Counted from the stretch's first letter, positions 12,295 through 25,200 are shown. The stretch: DNA of 64,000 nt from Phycomyces blakesleeanus NRRL 1555(-) (GCF_001638985.1 NW_017265137.1:2939722-3003721), one strand, 5' to 3'. Numbers and translations are program-made. The notes: a model not told the origin generated them from the sequence alone.

Positions 12295-12739
12295 CACTGG
12301 AAAAATAATAGGATATTCTTCTGTTAAAAACTGTTAAAATATATGTGTAAAGGCCAGGTTTCTTCATATGATCAGAAAAATTACACAAAGATATGAAGCC
12401 ACCTTTCTACTAAGTAGAAAGACTAACTTTTGAACATAGGAAAAGCTCGGGCAGCTGAGAAGCAGGGTTCATTAGCATTCTCTGTATATAGAGTTTCCCT
12501 ATTACATCAAAGCATTTTATCCAAAACTATATTTCTTGTAATACTTTATGTTTGTTTTAGATTAAAAGAACGATGAACAAGCATGAAATTTAATGGAATA
12601 GTTAACTTTTCCATGGTTATAATTTCCAAAACAAAAATTTGAGCCAATCCTAGACACTCCTTCTTGTACAATTAACTGCAAAATACTTCTCCCCCCATAT
12701 ATACATTGCAATTCTTATTGGTTTATTTTGTGTTTATTA

Positions 12740-13660
12740 AGAAAAAAGAATACTTCTAGGTTTACAGTCTAGTGATACAAATATATATTTTGGACTGCTT
12801 TCCTCATCATCTTTCATACTATTTGAATTGAGCAATGCAACGCAGATATTATTTCTCTCAAAAAAACCAGTAATGTGTAGCTTGCTTGAAGATGCTTGTT
12901 CTCTAAAATTATAAGGGTGTTAATTATGTACATAGAATATCAAATATCCTAAAAAATATATTGTATAAAATATACTTATATTAAAAACATCAGATACAAG
13001 TGGGAAAATCAAGAGGATATCAGGAATGTTAGACATGACACCCAGTATGACTACTTTGACTATGAAAATGATTGTAAAAATTAGTTTGGGTAAATTGAGT
13101 AATATAGTAATTAATTTACACACCCAAAGTAAACAGTTGTATTTGTAAATATTGATAGTCCTTGTCAAGAGCCGATATAGTCTCTTGTAGAATATTGTAT
13201 TATATTAATATACAGTATAATAATATTACAGTACATATAAAGAGAATAAAGGAAAAACAAGTCTTACTATGTCAATGACAGTAGCATGAGATGGAAGTTC
13301 TAGATGCAGAGAATGTTTGAGAGAGGGTCATTCATCTATAATAAAGGTTATATTTTGTTAGATAAATATTAAAACAAAATGTAATAAATAAAAAGAACTA
13401 TAAAATATTACCATGTTGGTTACCATGTTTAGTTGGAGTGTATGTTTTTGGAAACACGGCCTATAAAAAAGTCAGCAAAGTTTTAGAAGAAGATGACAAT
13501 GCTTACTAATGTTTGCTAATCGGGATGGACATTGTGAAGAGGATGCATCAGAAATAAAAAGAATGATAGTGTCTATGGCAACAGAATGTATCAGTGTTTT
13601 TTTTAGTTGTTTATGAAAAAAGAGACATCACCTTACCATAGAAACCCTGACATATAATAA
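12740..13660 (-). pseudogene. Third, intron-rich gene of CACTA element B, unknown function
   Basis: On the minus strand, short exon-like blocks with GT-AG borders match element C in the same order and orientation. B near 13650-13620 (SLASLFYSLF then a GGTAAG donor) pairs with C near 41590-41550. B near 13565-13510 (SDASSSQCPSRLA) pairs with C near 41460-41405 (SDAPSSQQSSRLA). B near 13470-13410 (CFQKHTLQ) pairs with C near 41335-41280 (HRQKYSLQ). B near 13335-13268 (LELPSHATVID) pairs with C near 41222-41160 (QELLSHAIVIA). B near 13060-12985 (KVVILGVM) pairs with C near 40960-40885. B near 12890-12740 (SLDCKPRSILF) pairs with C near 40690-40620 (LLDLKPRNILF). No domain is recognised. Stops occur in B, so it is decayed. 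Confidence 0.5.
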
Positions 13661-14276
13661 ACAATGAATAGAACAATGAAGCAAGTGACTATGGCAGCCA
13701 AATATATAAATATTCTTATTTGTTATCTGTGATAAAGCTCTTTTTAAAAAGAATATAACCTACTAAAATATATAAAAATAATAAAACTTGAAAAGAGAGA
13801 GAAAAGAAAAAGAAAAAAGAAAGACAAGCCAGAATGAGACAAAGAGGAAAAAAATAAAAATAAAAATAAAAATACAAATAAAAATAAAAATTACAAAAGA
13901 AGTAATAAAGAAATCAAAACAAATGCTTGCCCTCAAGAGAAACTGAAAGAGTGTAATGAAATAAAACCCAAAATCAATATTTCCATTGTATCTTACACAG
14001 AGCTTGTGTAAGAGAGCAATTTAGATTTATTCTTGACACAATCTCTATTGTCAATAAATATATTTTCTTTCAAAATATTAATTAGCTTCTTTGCTACACT
14101 CGCACTTTTACAAATACTCACACTCAAATGTAAACATATAATCACATTCACATACATACAAAAGACCATATTTTACAAGTACTCTTATATACAAAGAACA
14201 CTATGTTGTATACATATATAATGTTAAATCATAATATAGATAGTTCATACTTATTTGTTTTATTAATTTATAGAAA

Positions 14277-15961
14277 ATGCCTAAAGTCAATTGTACACTT
14301 GCTCCCCATCCATCAAAAGAAAACGCAGATCTGATTGCTAGATTAGATGCAATGCAGCAAAGCCTAAAGGATATGGATTCCAAAATTGGCTGCGTTGTCA
14401 AAGGCAATGCTGATGCTTTGGAAGTTCTGGATACTCTTATTGGAACTTCTGATAATGTTCTTGAGATTGCTCCCGCCTCTGCTCCCTCCTCTGCTCCCTC
14501 CTCTGCTCCCACTGCCACTTCTACTGATGTTAATCAAGAAGTTTACAATCGACTTTTTGTGAGTAAAGCATTATCAAATATTTTATCAATATACTCTCTC
14601 GCACAATATATAGTCTCTTATCCAAAGCCAATTGAGGGATCCAAAATTCAGATCAAATGATGCAGCTTTGATTGCAGCAAATGACAGCAAGTCCAGTTGG
14701 AATACTAAAATTCATTTCAATCGTTTCCCTAATAAAAAACTGACACTTGCACTTATGGCTTACCTGAAGCCAAAGCTTGCTGCGGATGGGCTTAGGCCAT
14801 CCAAAATCCGCAGTAGTATTTATACTAACTGTGGTGATTCAGACACTCGGATGTTGGATTTATCACATATAAGAACATATTCATATTGGGATAGCGTAGT
14901 AGCTATCATCTTGTCAGTATAAAATATATATAAACGATTAAGTAATCAGCCCAATAGTTATTACAGTTAGTACTGTAGATAATATCTTAAAGATTGTTAA
15001 GATAATTATATCATACTGCTGGGTAAACTGTGTCAGATCGATATAGAGCTAATTTAGTAGGAAGTCCTAAAGCTCTAGTATAAAAGAGAAAAGAATAGCT
15101 AAGAGCTAAAGAAATACGATTTATGGCTTGATGTTATCATTGTAACACCAACACTAGTTAAGCAGTAAATACACTCTAATAGCCAAATATAGTAAAGGAA
15201 GAAAGCCTTAAGAAACTAAGACGTAATGACAAGAGCAGATTGTGTTTTCTTATAAAAAAGGACACTTTTTATTTATGAATAAAGACAACTTATATACAGT
15301 CTCAAAGTATTTCTATACGTCTCTATTATCAAATATTTTATTTTTCTATTGTTTCGTATCTGAAATACCACACTAACTTTTGTAGAAGATGTTCTGCTGA
15401 ACGAAAGTTGCTGTCAGCCCTTGATGCAGGAAGATCAAGGTCAAGAAGAGCAAGTCAAGCAACCACTGTATGTTGTGTTGTATTTTGATAAAAATAATAA
15501 TATTGAGTAATATTAATAAATGTGTATTATTAGAACTTTGACTGCCGTGAGCTGGCCTACAGCATATGCAAGGCTGACATTGATACGTTGATGGGAAAGG
15601 ATCGCAAAGGGCTCATCAACAAGGCACCAATATCTGAGGGTGAGTTGGAGGATGAGATACCTGGAGTTCTAGGCAATCATGTGATCTGTACAGTGCGTCC
15701 ATCCTGGAGAAGCAATGAGGTAAATACTTTTATAAATAATATTAAATACGATCCATTGTCTTTTAGTAAAATAAACATAATATTTTTATTTTAATCTAGT
15801 ACAATCAGTTTCTGGGGTATGTTGACGTAGCCGTGCTCAAATGCTTGAACCTAAATGTGCGCCAAATGGCAAAGAAGACCTTTGGCAGAGATGCTGATTG
15901 AGCAGTCCCGAGTCAACTGAAGCACTCTCTTCCTCAGTGGGCTTTCAGAGATGAGCTCTAA
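14277..15961 (+). pseudogene. Accessory gene of CACTA element B (coiled-coil plus conserved C-terminal domain)
   Basis: Four exons are seen. Exon 1 (14277-14558) has a predicted coiled coil (LIARLDAMQQSLKDMDSKIG) and an Ala/Pro/Ser linker, and ends at GTGAGT. Exon 2 (from about 14611) has KSSWNTKIHFNRFPN and IRSSIYTN, is then split by a solo LTR (14830-15372), and resumes NFCRRCSAERK up to about 15468. Exon 3 (about 15535-15718) has CKADIDTLMGKDRKGL and PSWRSNE, then GTAAAT. Exon 4 (from about 15800) ends LPQWAFRDEL. The gene faces the tnp2 gene and ends about 130 bp from it. Close relatives sit in the same position in elements C (42139-43322) and D (62317-61237). It may be a TnpA-like end-binding partner. 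That is inference from CACTA biology. I recognise no named domain. Confidence 0.65.
14830..15372 (+). mobile_element. Solo LTR (family T) inside the accessory gene of B
   Basis: It starts TGTGGTGATTC and ends ATACCACA, so the termini form a short inverted repeat. It is flanked by the 5-bp duplication CTAAC (14825-14829 and 15373-15377) and lies inside exon 2, whose reading frame resumes after it. A related copy in opposite orientation lies at 36390-36811 inside MULE2. Positions 14850-15360 hold no gene. Confidence 0.88.
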
Positions 15962-16090
15962 TAAAAAAATTTTCTCTCTCATTCTTTGCATTATAATTTC
16001 AACAAACACAAACTTATTGTGAAACATGAATGTTACAATTGTCTTTTTCTCTTGGATTCTTTAAAAAGGAGAGTTAAATTTTATTAATTT

Positions 16091-19000
16091 CTATGCATAG
16101 TGTTTTTTTGGTAAAGGAATGACTAGTATTTTTTTAACATTTTGACGCGTTGTATGCTCAGCTGTAGCAACTTGCAACAAAATTCTATGCACTGGCAATA
16201 TGCTTTGATGGCTGTCATGAGAGAACGTAGGATAACAAATATCAACATGTTCAAGTGAACAAGAATGATTGTCAGCTGGCATAAACCATTTGACGAAAGC
16301 AAAAACATGTTGATCATAATGCATAAGCCGGAATTGGCGATTGTTGTTGTTGGTAGGTGGTGGGGTAAAGGAATGTGTGAATAGGTACTGAATTTGACCT
16401 GTGTATGCGAGTACATGCTGGCCTGTACTTCCATAAAACTTGGCTTGAATGAGGGAACCATGATGTTCTGATTCATTCTGGCCTTTATAAGTCTGGCCAA
16501 GAATGTTTACTGATTTAAGCTTATTTATCAGGTTGTCAACAAAGTATGGTGATGATGAAGCTTCTTTGTAATGGACCAATGCTTGATTTTGGTATGCAGT
16601 CTTATAATATTCCAAGAGATAAAGATAGTGAATATTACTCATTGGTATTAATGCTGCTGTAAGGAGTGGGAAGGCAGAAGGAGGGAGAGGCTCATTGCCT
16701 TTGATGACAAGATCTGGATTTTCGGAATAATCAATAAAGGATTGTAGACGGAAGGTACATTGACGGATGGTAGGGGTGGTAATTGGCATAGAGGCTGGCA
16801 TAGGTGTTGACATAAGCTTAAAAATGAATTGGCGGAAGGAGACTTGGCTTGGACCTCGAAGAACAGCATTGACATAGTCTTCCTTGTGTACATCTTCAAC
16901 AAATTTTTGCATATAGGTTTCTTCAAACCCAATTTTTCTGTTTGTTTTCATATTTTTTAACAAACTGTTAAATCTCTCAAACCTGAAGAGCCAATAACCA
17001 TACACTGGTCCAAAATCACGAACAACATTATGAAGATGGAGGTGCAGGTGCATGTTACAGGTGAGGATTTTGGTTGAATATGTGGTTTCGAATTTCTGAC
17101 AGAATCTTTCAAGGAATGTGTGGGCATTGCTTAGTTCAAGGAAAGTGATGGTTGGTTTTATCAAGATGTGACATGCATCAACATAGTCGATCCAGTTGTT
17201 GAACATATTATTTGGAAGAACGCCCTTCAACAAAACAGGAGAGTAAACGAGCACCCACGACTTCCACTCGTCTGCTTTCATGTATGAAAACCCTTTGCCG
17301 ATTTTCTTTGTCAAAGCAGTGTACTTGCCAGGAATCACCATTGTCTCTGCTGTCTTCTGCATTGTGACTAGATCGTCTTTCGAAATCTTCTTCTCCTCAA
17401 TCCACCAATTCAGCATCCTCTTTGGAGTTCTCAGAAAAAGATTATGCATGGGATCAATGATCGTTCCACATACTAGATCAAAGTATCCAAGACAATACAA
17501 CTGCGACCATTGAACACCATTTTCGACCTCCAGCTGATGCCTTCCTGAGGGGGTACTAGCACTTTCCCACTTCTCAGCATGCAACCTGCTTTCTACACCA
17601 TTACGAAGATTCCATTGAGAAAAGACAAATCCACTAAAATCGACGTTGATTCCATTTGGCAGACGAGGGAACTGGTGGTTGCACTTGTAGCAGGTGCACA
17701 TACTGTTGTGAGAAGTGAACCTGCTTGTTTTCTGAGCAGCTGAAATATCGCAGGCCACCATCAGCAGTACTGCACAAACATTGACTCCACTGGGACATTC
17801 AAAGGTTGGGATCTTCATTCCCACGTACAACGTCTCCAACTTCTCTACCAAAGGTTTGAGATAGTGATTTATCTCTTCAGACTTTGGTTCCTTAGGACCT
17901 GGCATAAGTCCAACCAGAATGATATTCTCTGGCTTGAACCATTCGTCCCAGGGAAGATTGTTGATAGCAATATAAATTGCACCAGACGAGTGAGATATAT
18001 TATCGAATGGCTGGAACTAGTCAATGTTGATAGTTAACATTAATGAACGTGAATCTTAGGTAAATTGCACGCCATCTTTGTCTTTTAACTCCTTCCATAT
18101 AGCTCTGTCGTAGATATCGCACATGGTATTCATCATCTTCAACTCGTGGTTCCAATGTCTGATTTTTTTTCAAACTCTGGGCGAAGGAAAAACATCTTTA
18201 ATGTCTCTTTGATATACTGGTACACATATGACCGCTTAGCTATCAAAGCACCCGATGACAATGATTTCATCAATTGACAACCACAAGACGAGTGTGCACC
18301 AAGCTTCACAAAATCACTTTGAGAAGGAGCAGATACACTTTCTTTATACACCTTGTGGCAATCCTGACACACAACAAATTTCTTTACGCCTTTGGTCATG
18401 GCTGAGAAACCTGTCATGCGCTGTAGACTAGGAAGGCTCAAGGGAAGTTAGAAATCCTGCTCGTAAATCGTCAAGAGTTTGTTGATGAACTCAATCAAGA
18501 CAACAGCACTCTTGTTGACCACATAGCGGGAAGCAAACATTACCACAAATGTAGCAATGAACCTGTGCACTGAGTTCTCTGGAATATTGGGGGTTGCAAA
18601 AGGATCTAGTGTAAAAATTGCAAAAAAAAATTAACACCCCTCTTTTTTTCAGATTTTCATTTTTCAATTTCTTAGTAGTGGAGCACCAACCTTCATCAAC
18701 AAATTCCTCGACTTCAATCTCAACAACATCTTCATCATCTTCTTTGCTTTCTTTGCTATTACTGCTTTCATCATCACCACTACTCTCCTCATCATTACCA
18801 CTCTCATCACTATTGCTTTCACTGTTGTGAATCTCTTCATTCTCAACCAAAACATTATCATTGTCAGACATTGGGGCTTCTTCCCAAACAGGTGAGCTGG
18901 TCTGACCATACGCCTCTTCTGTGATTCTGGATTGATGGGTTGGAATAGCTATATATAGAATATATTTCTTAGTTAAGCTCTATTATTTTTGTTCAAATTA

Positions 19001-19276
19001 ATATTTTCTACGTTCAACATCAACCTCCATCGCATTTCTTTGGGAAGAAGATTCTATTAAAGAATGTTATTTTTTTTAACTGCAAAAAAAACCAAATAAA
19101 ATCTAATACAATAATACTACAAACTGCATACCACTTTCACATCTTATAGCATCTAATCTTGCTCTTTTGTTATGGTGCTGAGCAGTTCTTCTGGCAACAA
19201 AACTATAGCCTAGTTCGTTCTGACTACATCCAGCACAATAGCACTTTTCATTGTAAAGTTAGGGGATTGAGGACAT
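16091..19276 (-). pseudogene. tnp2-type transposase of CACTA element B, nearly intact
   Basis: It reads leftward. Exon 1 starts at 19276 and holds a C-x-C-x2-C motif (KCYCAGCSQNE), ending at GTATGC. A later exon (18871 to about 18687) is very acidic (Asp/Glu/Ser runs). After an intron come an FIATFVVMF helix (near 18560), then CQDCHKVYKESV and SGALIAKRSYVY. The core frame (17905-16091, 604 codons) has MPGPKEPKSEEINHYL, VACDISAAQKTSRFT, CTCYKC, GYFDLVCGTIIDPMHNLFL, GKGFSYMKADEWKSW, LTCNMHLHLHLHNVVRDFG, and ends PLPKKHYA. The MHNLFL and HLHLHLH motifs are typical of tnp2. Known defects are a frame change at the A-run near 18165 and stops at SIP*LYN, FT*DSR and NID*FQPF (a Trp site). It would excise and insert the element. 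Confidence 0.85.
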
Positions 19277-19528
19277 GGTGTCTTTTGTTTTGTTTTTGAA
19301 TGTTAAGAGAAAAAGGAAACAAGTGCTACATATACTTTATTTACTATGGCCTTTATAATAATAATAAAAATTAATCTTTGTACTAGTTATATCCAAGCCA
19401 ATAGAATACAACAAAACTGCATTTTCAATATGAACATAAGAAAACCCTGCTGAGATGAAAATTGGCTCCACATTTTCCATTGTTATCAGGTAACTGTGCA
19501 CATTGGAATTTCCCCCTTTTTTCCAGTG

Positions 19529-19726
19529 TAAGACATATTATTGTAGCTATTCTTTTAGCCAGAAATCAATTATCATTTTGTATAAATAGTCAAAAAATAT
19601 ATTTAATAAATAGCATCTTTATTCTTATCTAAAAACTCTTCTTAAAAACTTAACGATCCTCAGTGGTATTGATTCTGCAACTTAGTTACAAGTGCCAGAA
19701 AAGAATTACCAGATCGAGACTTGACA
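19529..19726 (-). mobile_element. Right part of small LTR R1
   Basis: It continues R1 after element B with GACATATTATTG and ends GACTTGACA at 19726. It aligns, inverted, with R2 (20077-20190), including TGGTATTGATTCTGC. It contains about 90 bp absent from R2. Confidence 0.75.
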
Positions 19727-20076
19727 GGGTTATCAATGTTGTCGTGTTTAATTTTTGGGATACAAGTTCTAGTGACTTGTTATTACAAAAGAAGCAGGAA
19801 TTAGAATGATTATTCATCAGTTTGTAATTTTAGAAATTTGTAATCAGTTTATAATAATTTGTAATATTACTAGACACTACTTGAGTGTAGTCAAAGATGA
19901 ATAATCATTTCAAAAAACTATATAAGATAACCCAAATCAAATAATAAAAATCATCTTTTTATCCTCTCTCTTATTTGCTTACTCCTGTGTTATTACAGCT
20001 TGACCAATTTGGCTACGTTTACAGTGAATTAGAAGATAGCCTAGATCAGGAACAGCAATGTCAACTCTGACAGATT
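19727..20076. repeat. Spacer with an inverted motif and a copy of a dispersed repeat
   Basis: GATTATTCATC near 19808 and GATGAATAATC near 19897 form an inverted pair. From about 19998 the sequence (TTGACCAATTTGGCTACG, GATAGCCTAGATCAG) recurs near 56655-56705 beside tRNA-Glu. No coding region is seen. Confidence 0.45.
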
Positions 20077-20350
20077 TGTCAAGTCTCGATCTGGCATTTC
20101 TTTTCTGGCACTTGTAACTAAGTCGCAGAATCAATACCACTGGGGATTGTTAAGTTTTTAAGAATAGCTATGATAATATGTCTTAGATGATGGTTATCTA
20201 GTAATATCTCTACAAGTATATTCCTCATCTCCAACATCTAAAAAATAGACAAAAGACCAATTGGCGAAGTCAAGATCTTTTATCCTAAAAAGTCAACCAT
20301 TACTAGTTGCTTATAACTTCTGATTTTGGTCACCGATGTCAACTCTGACA
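20077..20350 (+). mobile_element. Solo LTR R2, uninterrupted copy
   Basis: It starts TGTCAAGTC, ends ACTCTGACA, and is flanked by the 4-bp duplication GATT (20073-20076 and 20351-20354). It is an inverted paralogue of R1 and preserves the empty site of element B near 20186. Confidence 0.78.
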
Positions 20351-20367
20351 GATTTATCAAAATAATG

Positions 20368-20980
20368 TGTCATTCCCGATCTGGGTTGGTCTTCCTTTTA
20401 CTATAACAAAGTCAAAAGGTCAAACCCACTGGGGATCAAGGAGTATACATAAAATCAAAGAGAAGATAAAAGATACCTTTTATTAATATGAATTGAATTG
20501 TCTTATATAGTTTTCTAAACTAATACTGCACATTATCCATAGTAGTTATTATTTATATTTAATTAAAGAAATAGTCATTATACTGCGGTTAATGCTCAGG
20601 AAGATATTACTGTGCATAAAGAAGTACTGCAGTTGTCGTTCCTGATCTGGGATGGTCTTCCTTTTACTATAGCAAAGTCAAAAGGTCAAACCCACTGGGG
20701 ATCGGAGAGTATATGTAAAATCGAAGAGAGGATAAAAGGTACTTTTTATTGATAGGAATTGAAATGTCTTATATAGTTTTCTAAACTAATACTGCGCATT
20801 ATCCGCAGTAAACTATTATACTCTATTTAATTACAAGAGAAGTCCTTTCACTGTGATTGATGCTCAGAAGATGTTACTGTGGTTAATCTTTACAAGACAT
20901 TACTGCAGTTCATTATCTATGAGATATCTTTGACACACAGAACTGCTGCGGTCAATTATCCCGATTTCTCGGATTCATCA
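20368..20980 (+). repeat. Tandem pair of LTR-like units (S1, S2), period about 266 bp
   Basis: Unit 1 starts TGTCATTCCCGATCTGG at 20368 and unit 2 starts TGTCGTTCCTGATCTGG at 20634. Both run through TCAAACCCACTGGGGATC and TATAGTTTTCTAAACTAA. The start resembles that of R2 (TGTCAAGTCTCGATCTGG), so they may be related LTRs. No gene lies inside. Confidence 0.6.
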
Positions 20981-21041
20981 AAATAATGTCCGACAAATAC
21001 CTGCCAATAAAAACCTCTCAACTAACTCAAAAAACGTTATT

Positions 21042-21123
21042 TCCGGCTTACCAGATTCGAACTAGTGACCTAAGGATTACATTACATTACAGTCCTCCGC
21101 TCTACCAACTGAGCTAAAGCCGG
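21042..21123 (-). tRNA. tRNA-Tyr (anticodon GTA) with a 9-nt intron
   Basis: On the minus strand the 5' acceptor strand CCGGCTT pairs perfectly with AAGCCGG. The D arm is GCTC/GAGC, and the anticodon stem is GAGGA/TCCTT with loop CTGTAA before the intron. The intron is most simply TGTAATGTA just 3' of the anticodon loop purine. The T arm is ACTAG/CTGGT around TTCGAAT, and the discriminator is A. Mature length is 73 nt. An intron at this place is usual for eukaryotic tRNA-Tyr. The plus-strand sequence to its right is LINE1, which appears to have used tRNA nt 1-15 as target. Confidence 0.93.
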
Positions 21124-21372
21124 AACTTCTCTTTCATATAAGCTTTATTGCTTTAAAATTTTGAGTTTTTTATAGTTTGCATCCATACAATTCTATCATC
21201 AATCCATCCTAAATATTGCTTCAACCATTGCATCTATTGTCAAACACAACGCATCTACCCTTCCCACCACCGCATCCATTGTCAAAAAATTTTTTCTATC
21301 GTTCCTGCCACTTTATCACCAATTTTCACTTTTTCTCTGCCAATTGCTACCATCTCAAGATCATTGCCAAAC

Positions 21373-22251
21373 ATGTTACAATTATTGCCTGCTAATTGCA
21401 TGCAAAGTCTGTCAGCTGAACTTGTGACGTTTTTAACCAGTATGCAGTCACAGTTCAATGCACTTAACAAACGTACAACATATTTGGAATCACTTGCTGC
21501 TGAAAATGTGCAATTGCATGCTCAATTAGCTAATGTCCGGCAGGAGAATGCTGATCTTCAATCTCAATTGTTGCAAAACAATGTGACTGGTTCTGTTTCC
21601 AGCTCTGCTTCTCTTCCTGCACCCCAGTCAACTGCAGATCTTGGAACTGCTGCCTTCACTTGGGCCACCAAAACAAGCTTGATTTTGTCAGCCAAGATAC
21701 CTTGAGTTCCTTCTGCTCACCAGGTTGCTGCCTCTCAAAGACTGTTCTCTGACAAAACTGGTTCTGATGGTTTTGAATATGTTTATATTCCTTGCTCACG
21801 TTGTATTATGCACAGTGAAGTGCACCACTCTCTCCACACTCTTGGTGTTGACACTGGTCGCCTGTTAGATATTAACTTTCCTGCTTGTAAGGTGATTGGC
21901 GTTCTTGTCCATGTGCAGTATCTTAAGGAATTTAAATCTCAATTAGCTAGTGCTAAGGTCTCTCTTGTCAACAACTTTAATCCACTTGATCCTAAAAATG
22001 TTGCTGATCCCAAGTTTGCCAACTTGTCTGTCTCTGGTCTTGAAACCCAGGCTTTGGTTCTCCAAAATGCCCACTGTCTCTAAGCTCTCAAGTTTTTGCG
22101 TTCTCACTTGATTCTGCCAGTTGCTCACTTCTTTGTCTAGTCAGAATGGATTGGACTTGAGGAAATTCCTGCCCAACCAGTAGCTGAGCACTTTGGTAAT
22201 GCTCCAAATAAAAAATGTGCTCTTGATGCTCTCACTGCTATGATAGAATGA
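21373..22251 (+). pseudogene. LINE1 ORF1, decayed
   Basis: It starts MLQLLPANCMQSLS, followed by a Leu/Gln-rich coiled coil (residues about 25-75, NVQLHAQLANVRQEN). A conserved block (FEYVYIPCSRC, SLHTLGVDTGRLLDINF, NPLDPKNVADPKF) matches LINE2 ORF1 at 27550-27800. Stops are at about 21703, 22081 and 22138. It ends GAATGA, where the ATG of ORF2 overlaps the stop. Likely an RNA-binding chaperone by position, an inference from other LINEs. Confidence 0.75.
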
Positions 22252-25200
22252 ATGATCTTTCAATAGAATCATAGAATGTCAATGGACTTCAACCTCGTGC
22301 AATCAAAGACGTGCTCAACTACTGTCAATCTCTTCATATGCTGTTTATCATCAAAACATGGCTTCTATCCCCAGCCCGTCTTCCAACTTCATGATCTCAA
22401 TATCATCTCTATGGATCTCGTGTTGCTGGCAACTACTGTGGATCAATGGGAGTGTCATTGTTAGTCTTTTCTTCATGTCCTTATGCTGTCACTCAAATAC
22501 CTATGCCCAACAACTATGCTCTTGCTGTCAAGATAGGCACTCTTCAACTTATATGCCTTTACTTACCACCCTCTATGCCCACTCATGAAGCTCTTGATAT
22601 TCTCTCAGCCATTCCTTTGACTGATGATACTATTATATGTGGCGATTTTAATGCACACCTTGGTTCAGTAACTGGTGACTATGCATCTAACCCTTGTGGT
22701 GTAGCTTTAGAGCAATGGCTTGAAGAACAATCTTTAACTGTCCTCAATGGAGTTTTCTCACCATGCACACCCACATACATTTCATTTTGTAACGAAGTTG
22801 AAATCAGCAGCATCATTGACCTTTTCATCACCAACACTAACTTCGCCAACCCTTCTTTACACATTGCAACCAAACTATCTTTAGGCTCTGATCACTGACT
22901 TCTCTCACTTTCCTTTACTTATGATCTGCAACACTCACCACCAGCACCTCCACCTATGCGCCAAACTTGGAATCTGTCACGTCTTTATGAAGATAATGTC
23001 AGATCATTATATGTCACCACCTTTGTCACCAAATCCGCCCCCCTTCTCACTATACTGCAAGACCTTGTCCAGAATCCGCCAACCCTATGTCCACCCATTG
23101 ATGCTCTTACTAACTCTTTCAATGCACTCATGTATGACTCTCTTAGTAGCTCAATTGGTTCTCACCCCCCTTGCCCCTCACATTGGAAATCGTTTTGGAC
23201 CCCTGCATTGCAAGCTGCAGCCGACCATAGAGATGGTTGTTACAAGCAATGGCGTTGAGCTTGTGGCATTGACAAGATCAATTGGTGGAGCCGGCACCAG
23301 CATGCACACAAGGAGTTTCGTCAGCAAGTTCAGACAGCAAAGCATTTGTCTTGGCATGCTTTTTGTCGCTCAATGAACTCGGATTTCAACAAGGCCACAT
23401 CTAAGATAAAGCAGTTGAAACGGCACAGACAACCACAACACACATTTCAGCATGATGATGGCCCAACAGTCGCAGCAACAGTTATGTGTGACCATCTTGC
23501 ATCTGTCTATAGTGGACATATTCTTCCTGACATTCGACCTTCACCACCACCACTCAACACCTCTCTCATGCCTTTTGCCTCTGTTGACTCCCCATTCATC
23601 TCATCAGTGGTGGAGACCTTCATGCAATTTATGCCTAACCGCAAGGTGCCGGGTCCTGACCACATCCATGCAGAAATGCTAAAGCTCATTTGGTCTCACA
23701 TCTCACCTCTTCTTGCCTGTCTCTTTACTATCTGCTGGCAATGGTCATACACCCCTTCTCTCTGGCGCCATGCCCAAGTGTTTCCAATCTTTAAGAAGGG
23801 AGACCCTTTGAATACAGCAAACTACTGTCCCATCTCCCTTACTTCTGTGGTGCGCAAGTTGTTTGAGATGTGCGTAGCTCCTGAGTTGCATAAGTTCTCT
23901 CCTCCTCTGGATGTTGCCCAAGGTAGATTTCGTCTTTGCTGTGGTGCTCTTGACCAAGCTCTCTGTCTGCATGACCTGATGAAAGCTCATTTTCATCGTC
24001 ATCACCACTATCCAATTGTTGCTTTCTTGGATATTAAAGCTGCCTATGACACTGTGGATAGACGTGTCATTTGGAATGCCCTTGTCAGATGATCCATATC
24101 ACCTGCTCTTCTTGGACTTTTGGTCAACATGTTTGATGATGTGTCTATCTCTGTTCTTCTTGGCAATTTCTCCTCACATTCATTTTCACCAAAAACAGGC
24201 GTGCTTCAAGGTTCAGTTCTCAGGCTGCATCTATACTCTATTTACATCAACTCCCTGCCAGCTCTTCTTTGCTCAGTTGCATCTCCTCTCACTTCTACCC
24301 ATGTGCCATCATCGTCTCCCTCCTCATTAGATGCATACCAGTCTCTTCTTGCTCCTCCAGATGTGAATGGCTACCAGCATGCAGTCTCATCAATGCCAAT
24401 AAATACACTTCTTTTTGCTGATGATGTGGCAATATTTGGTTCTGCTCATGACGTTCAGGCTATGCTCCATTTGGCTGCCCAACACTCATTTACTCTTGGT
24501 TTTTGTTAGAGTCCATCTAAATGTACTATCATTTACCCTCCTTCTCGTTCTGCAAACCATCCAGATCTATCTCTATATGATGAGATTCTTCCTGCAGTGG
24601 AGGAATTTATATATCTTGGTGTTCTCTTTTGCAATAAAGGTATTCATGAGCCTTCTATTGTCACTCATCATCGTTCTGGAGTCCTGGCAACCATGGCAAT
24701 GCTGAATGCAGTTGGAGTATGCTGGTCTGGATTCTCTCTGCTTCTCAGCTCTCGTCTGTATAGGACCTTTATCAGACCAAAATTTGAATATGGATTGGCT
24801 ATTCTCCCTCTGAAAAGAACTGATACTATCCAGCTTGAGAAGATCCAAGATAAATGTTTGTGCATAATAGTTGGTGGGCACCAAACCTCATCTACCACTG
24901 TTCTCAAGCATATGTGTCTCCTTCCTAGTATGAGTTTTTGAGCTGATGTGCTGATAACCAAGTTTTGTATCCGTGCTCACTACCTTCCCTCTGGCTGCCT
25001 CTTGTCTCTTCTTCACCATCATTACTCTCAGTCCTCATCACTTGTCACTCTTTGTCATAATACTCTCCTTCAAAGCATTCCTATTGACTTAAATGTTCAT
25101 AGTAGCAAAGCTCTGAAACGTCACTTTGAGACCTTCTGAAAATTCAAAACTGATGAGCTTCGATTGTCTTCAAACCAAGTCTTATTCTTAGCATGCCGCC

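Larger units (their letters stand above)
12295..19528. mobile_element. CACTA element B, complete (7,234 bp)
   Basis: It begins CACTGGAAAAA at 12295 and ends CCAGTG at 19528. Both sides carry the 3-bp duplication TAA (12292-12294 and 19529-19531). Removing it joins the two halves of LTR R1 exactly as found in the uninterrupted copy R2. Gene order is: intron-rich gene on minus (about 12740-13660), accessory gene on plus (14277-15961), tnp2 on minus (16091-19276). Stretches 12300-12730, 13670-14270 and 19290-19520 are AT-rich, with subterminal sequence and no clear gene. Confidence 0.92.

Noticed and set aside
19868..19890. CACTAC..GTAGTC as a CACTA terminus pair
   Set aside because: No subterminal repeats or target duplication; it is a short local palindrome.
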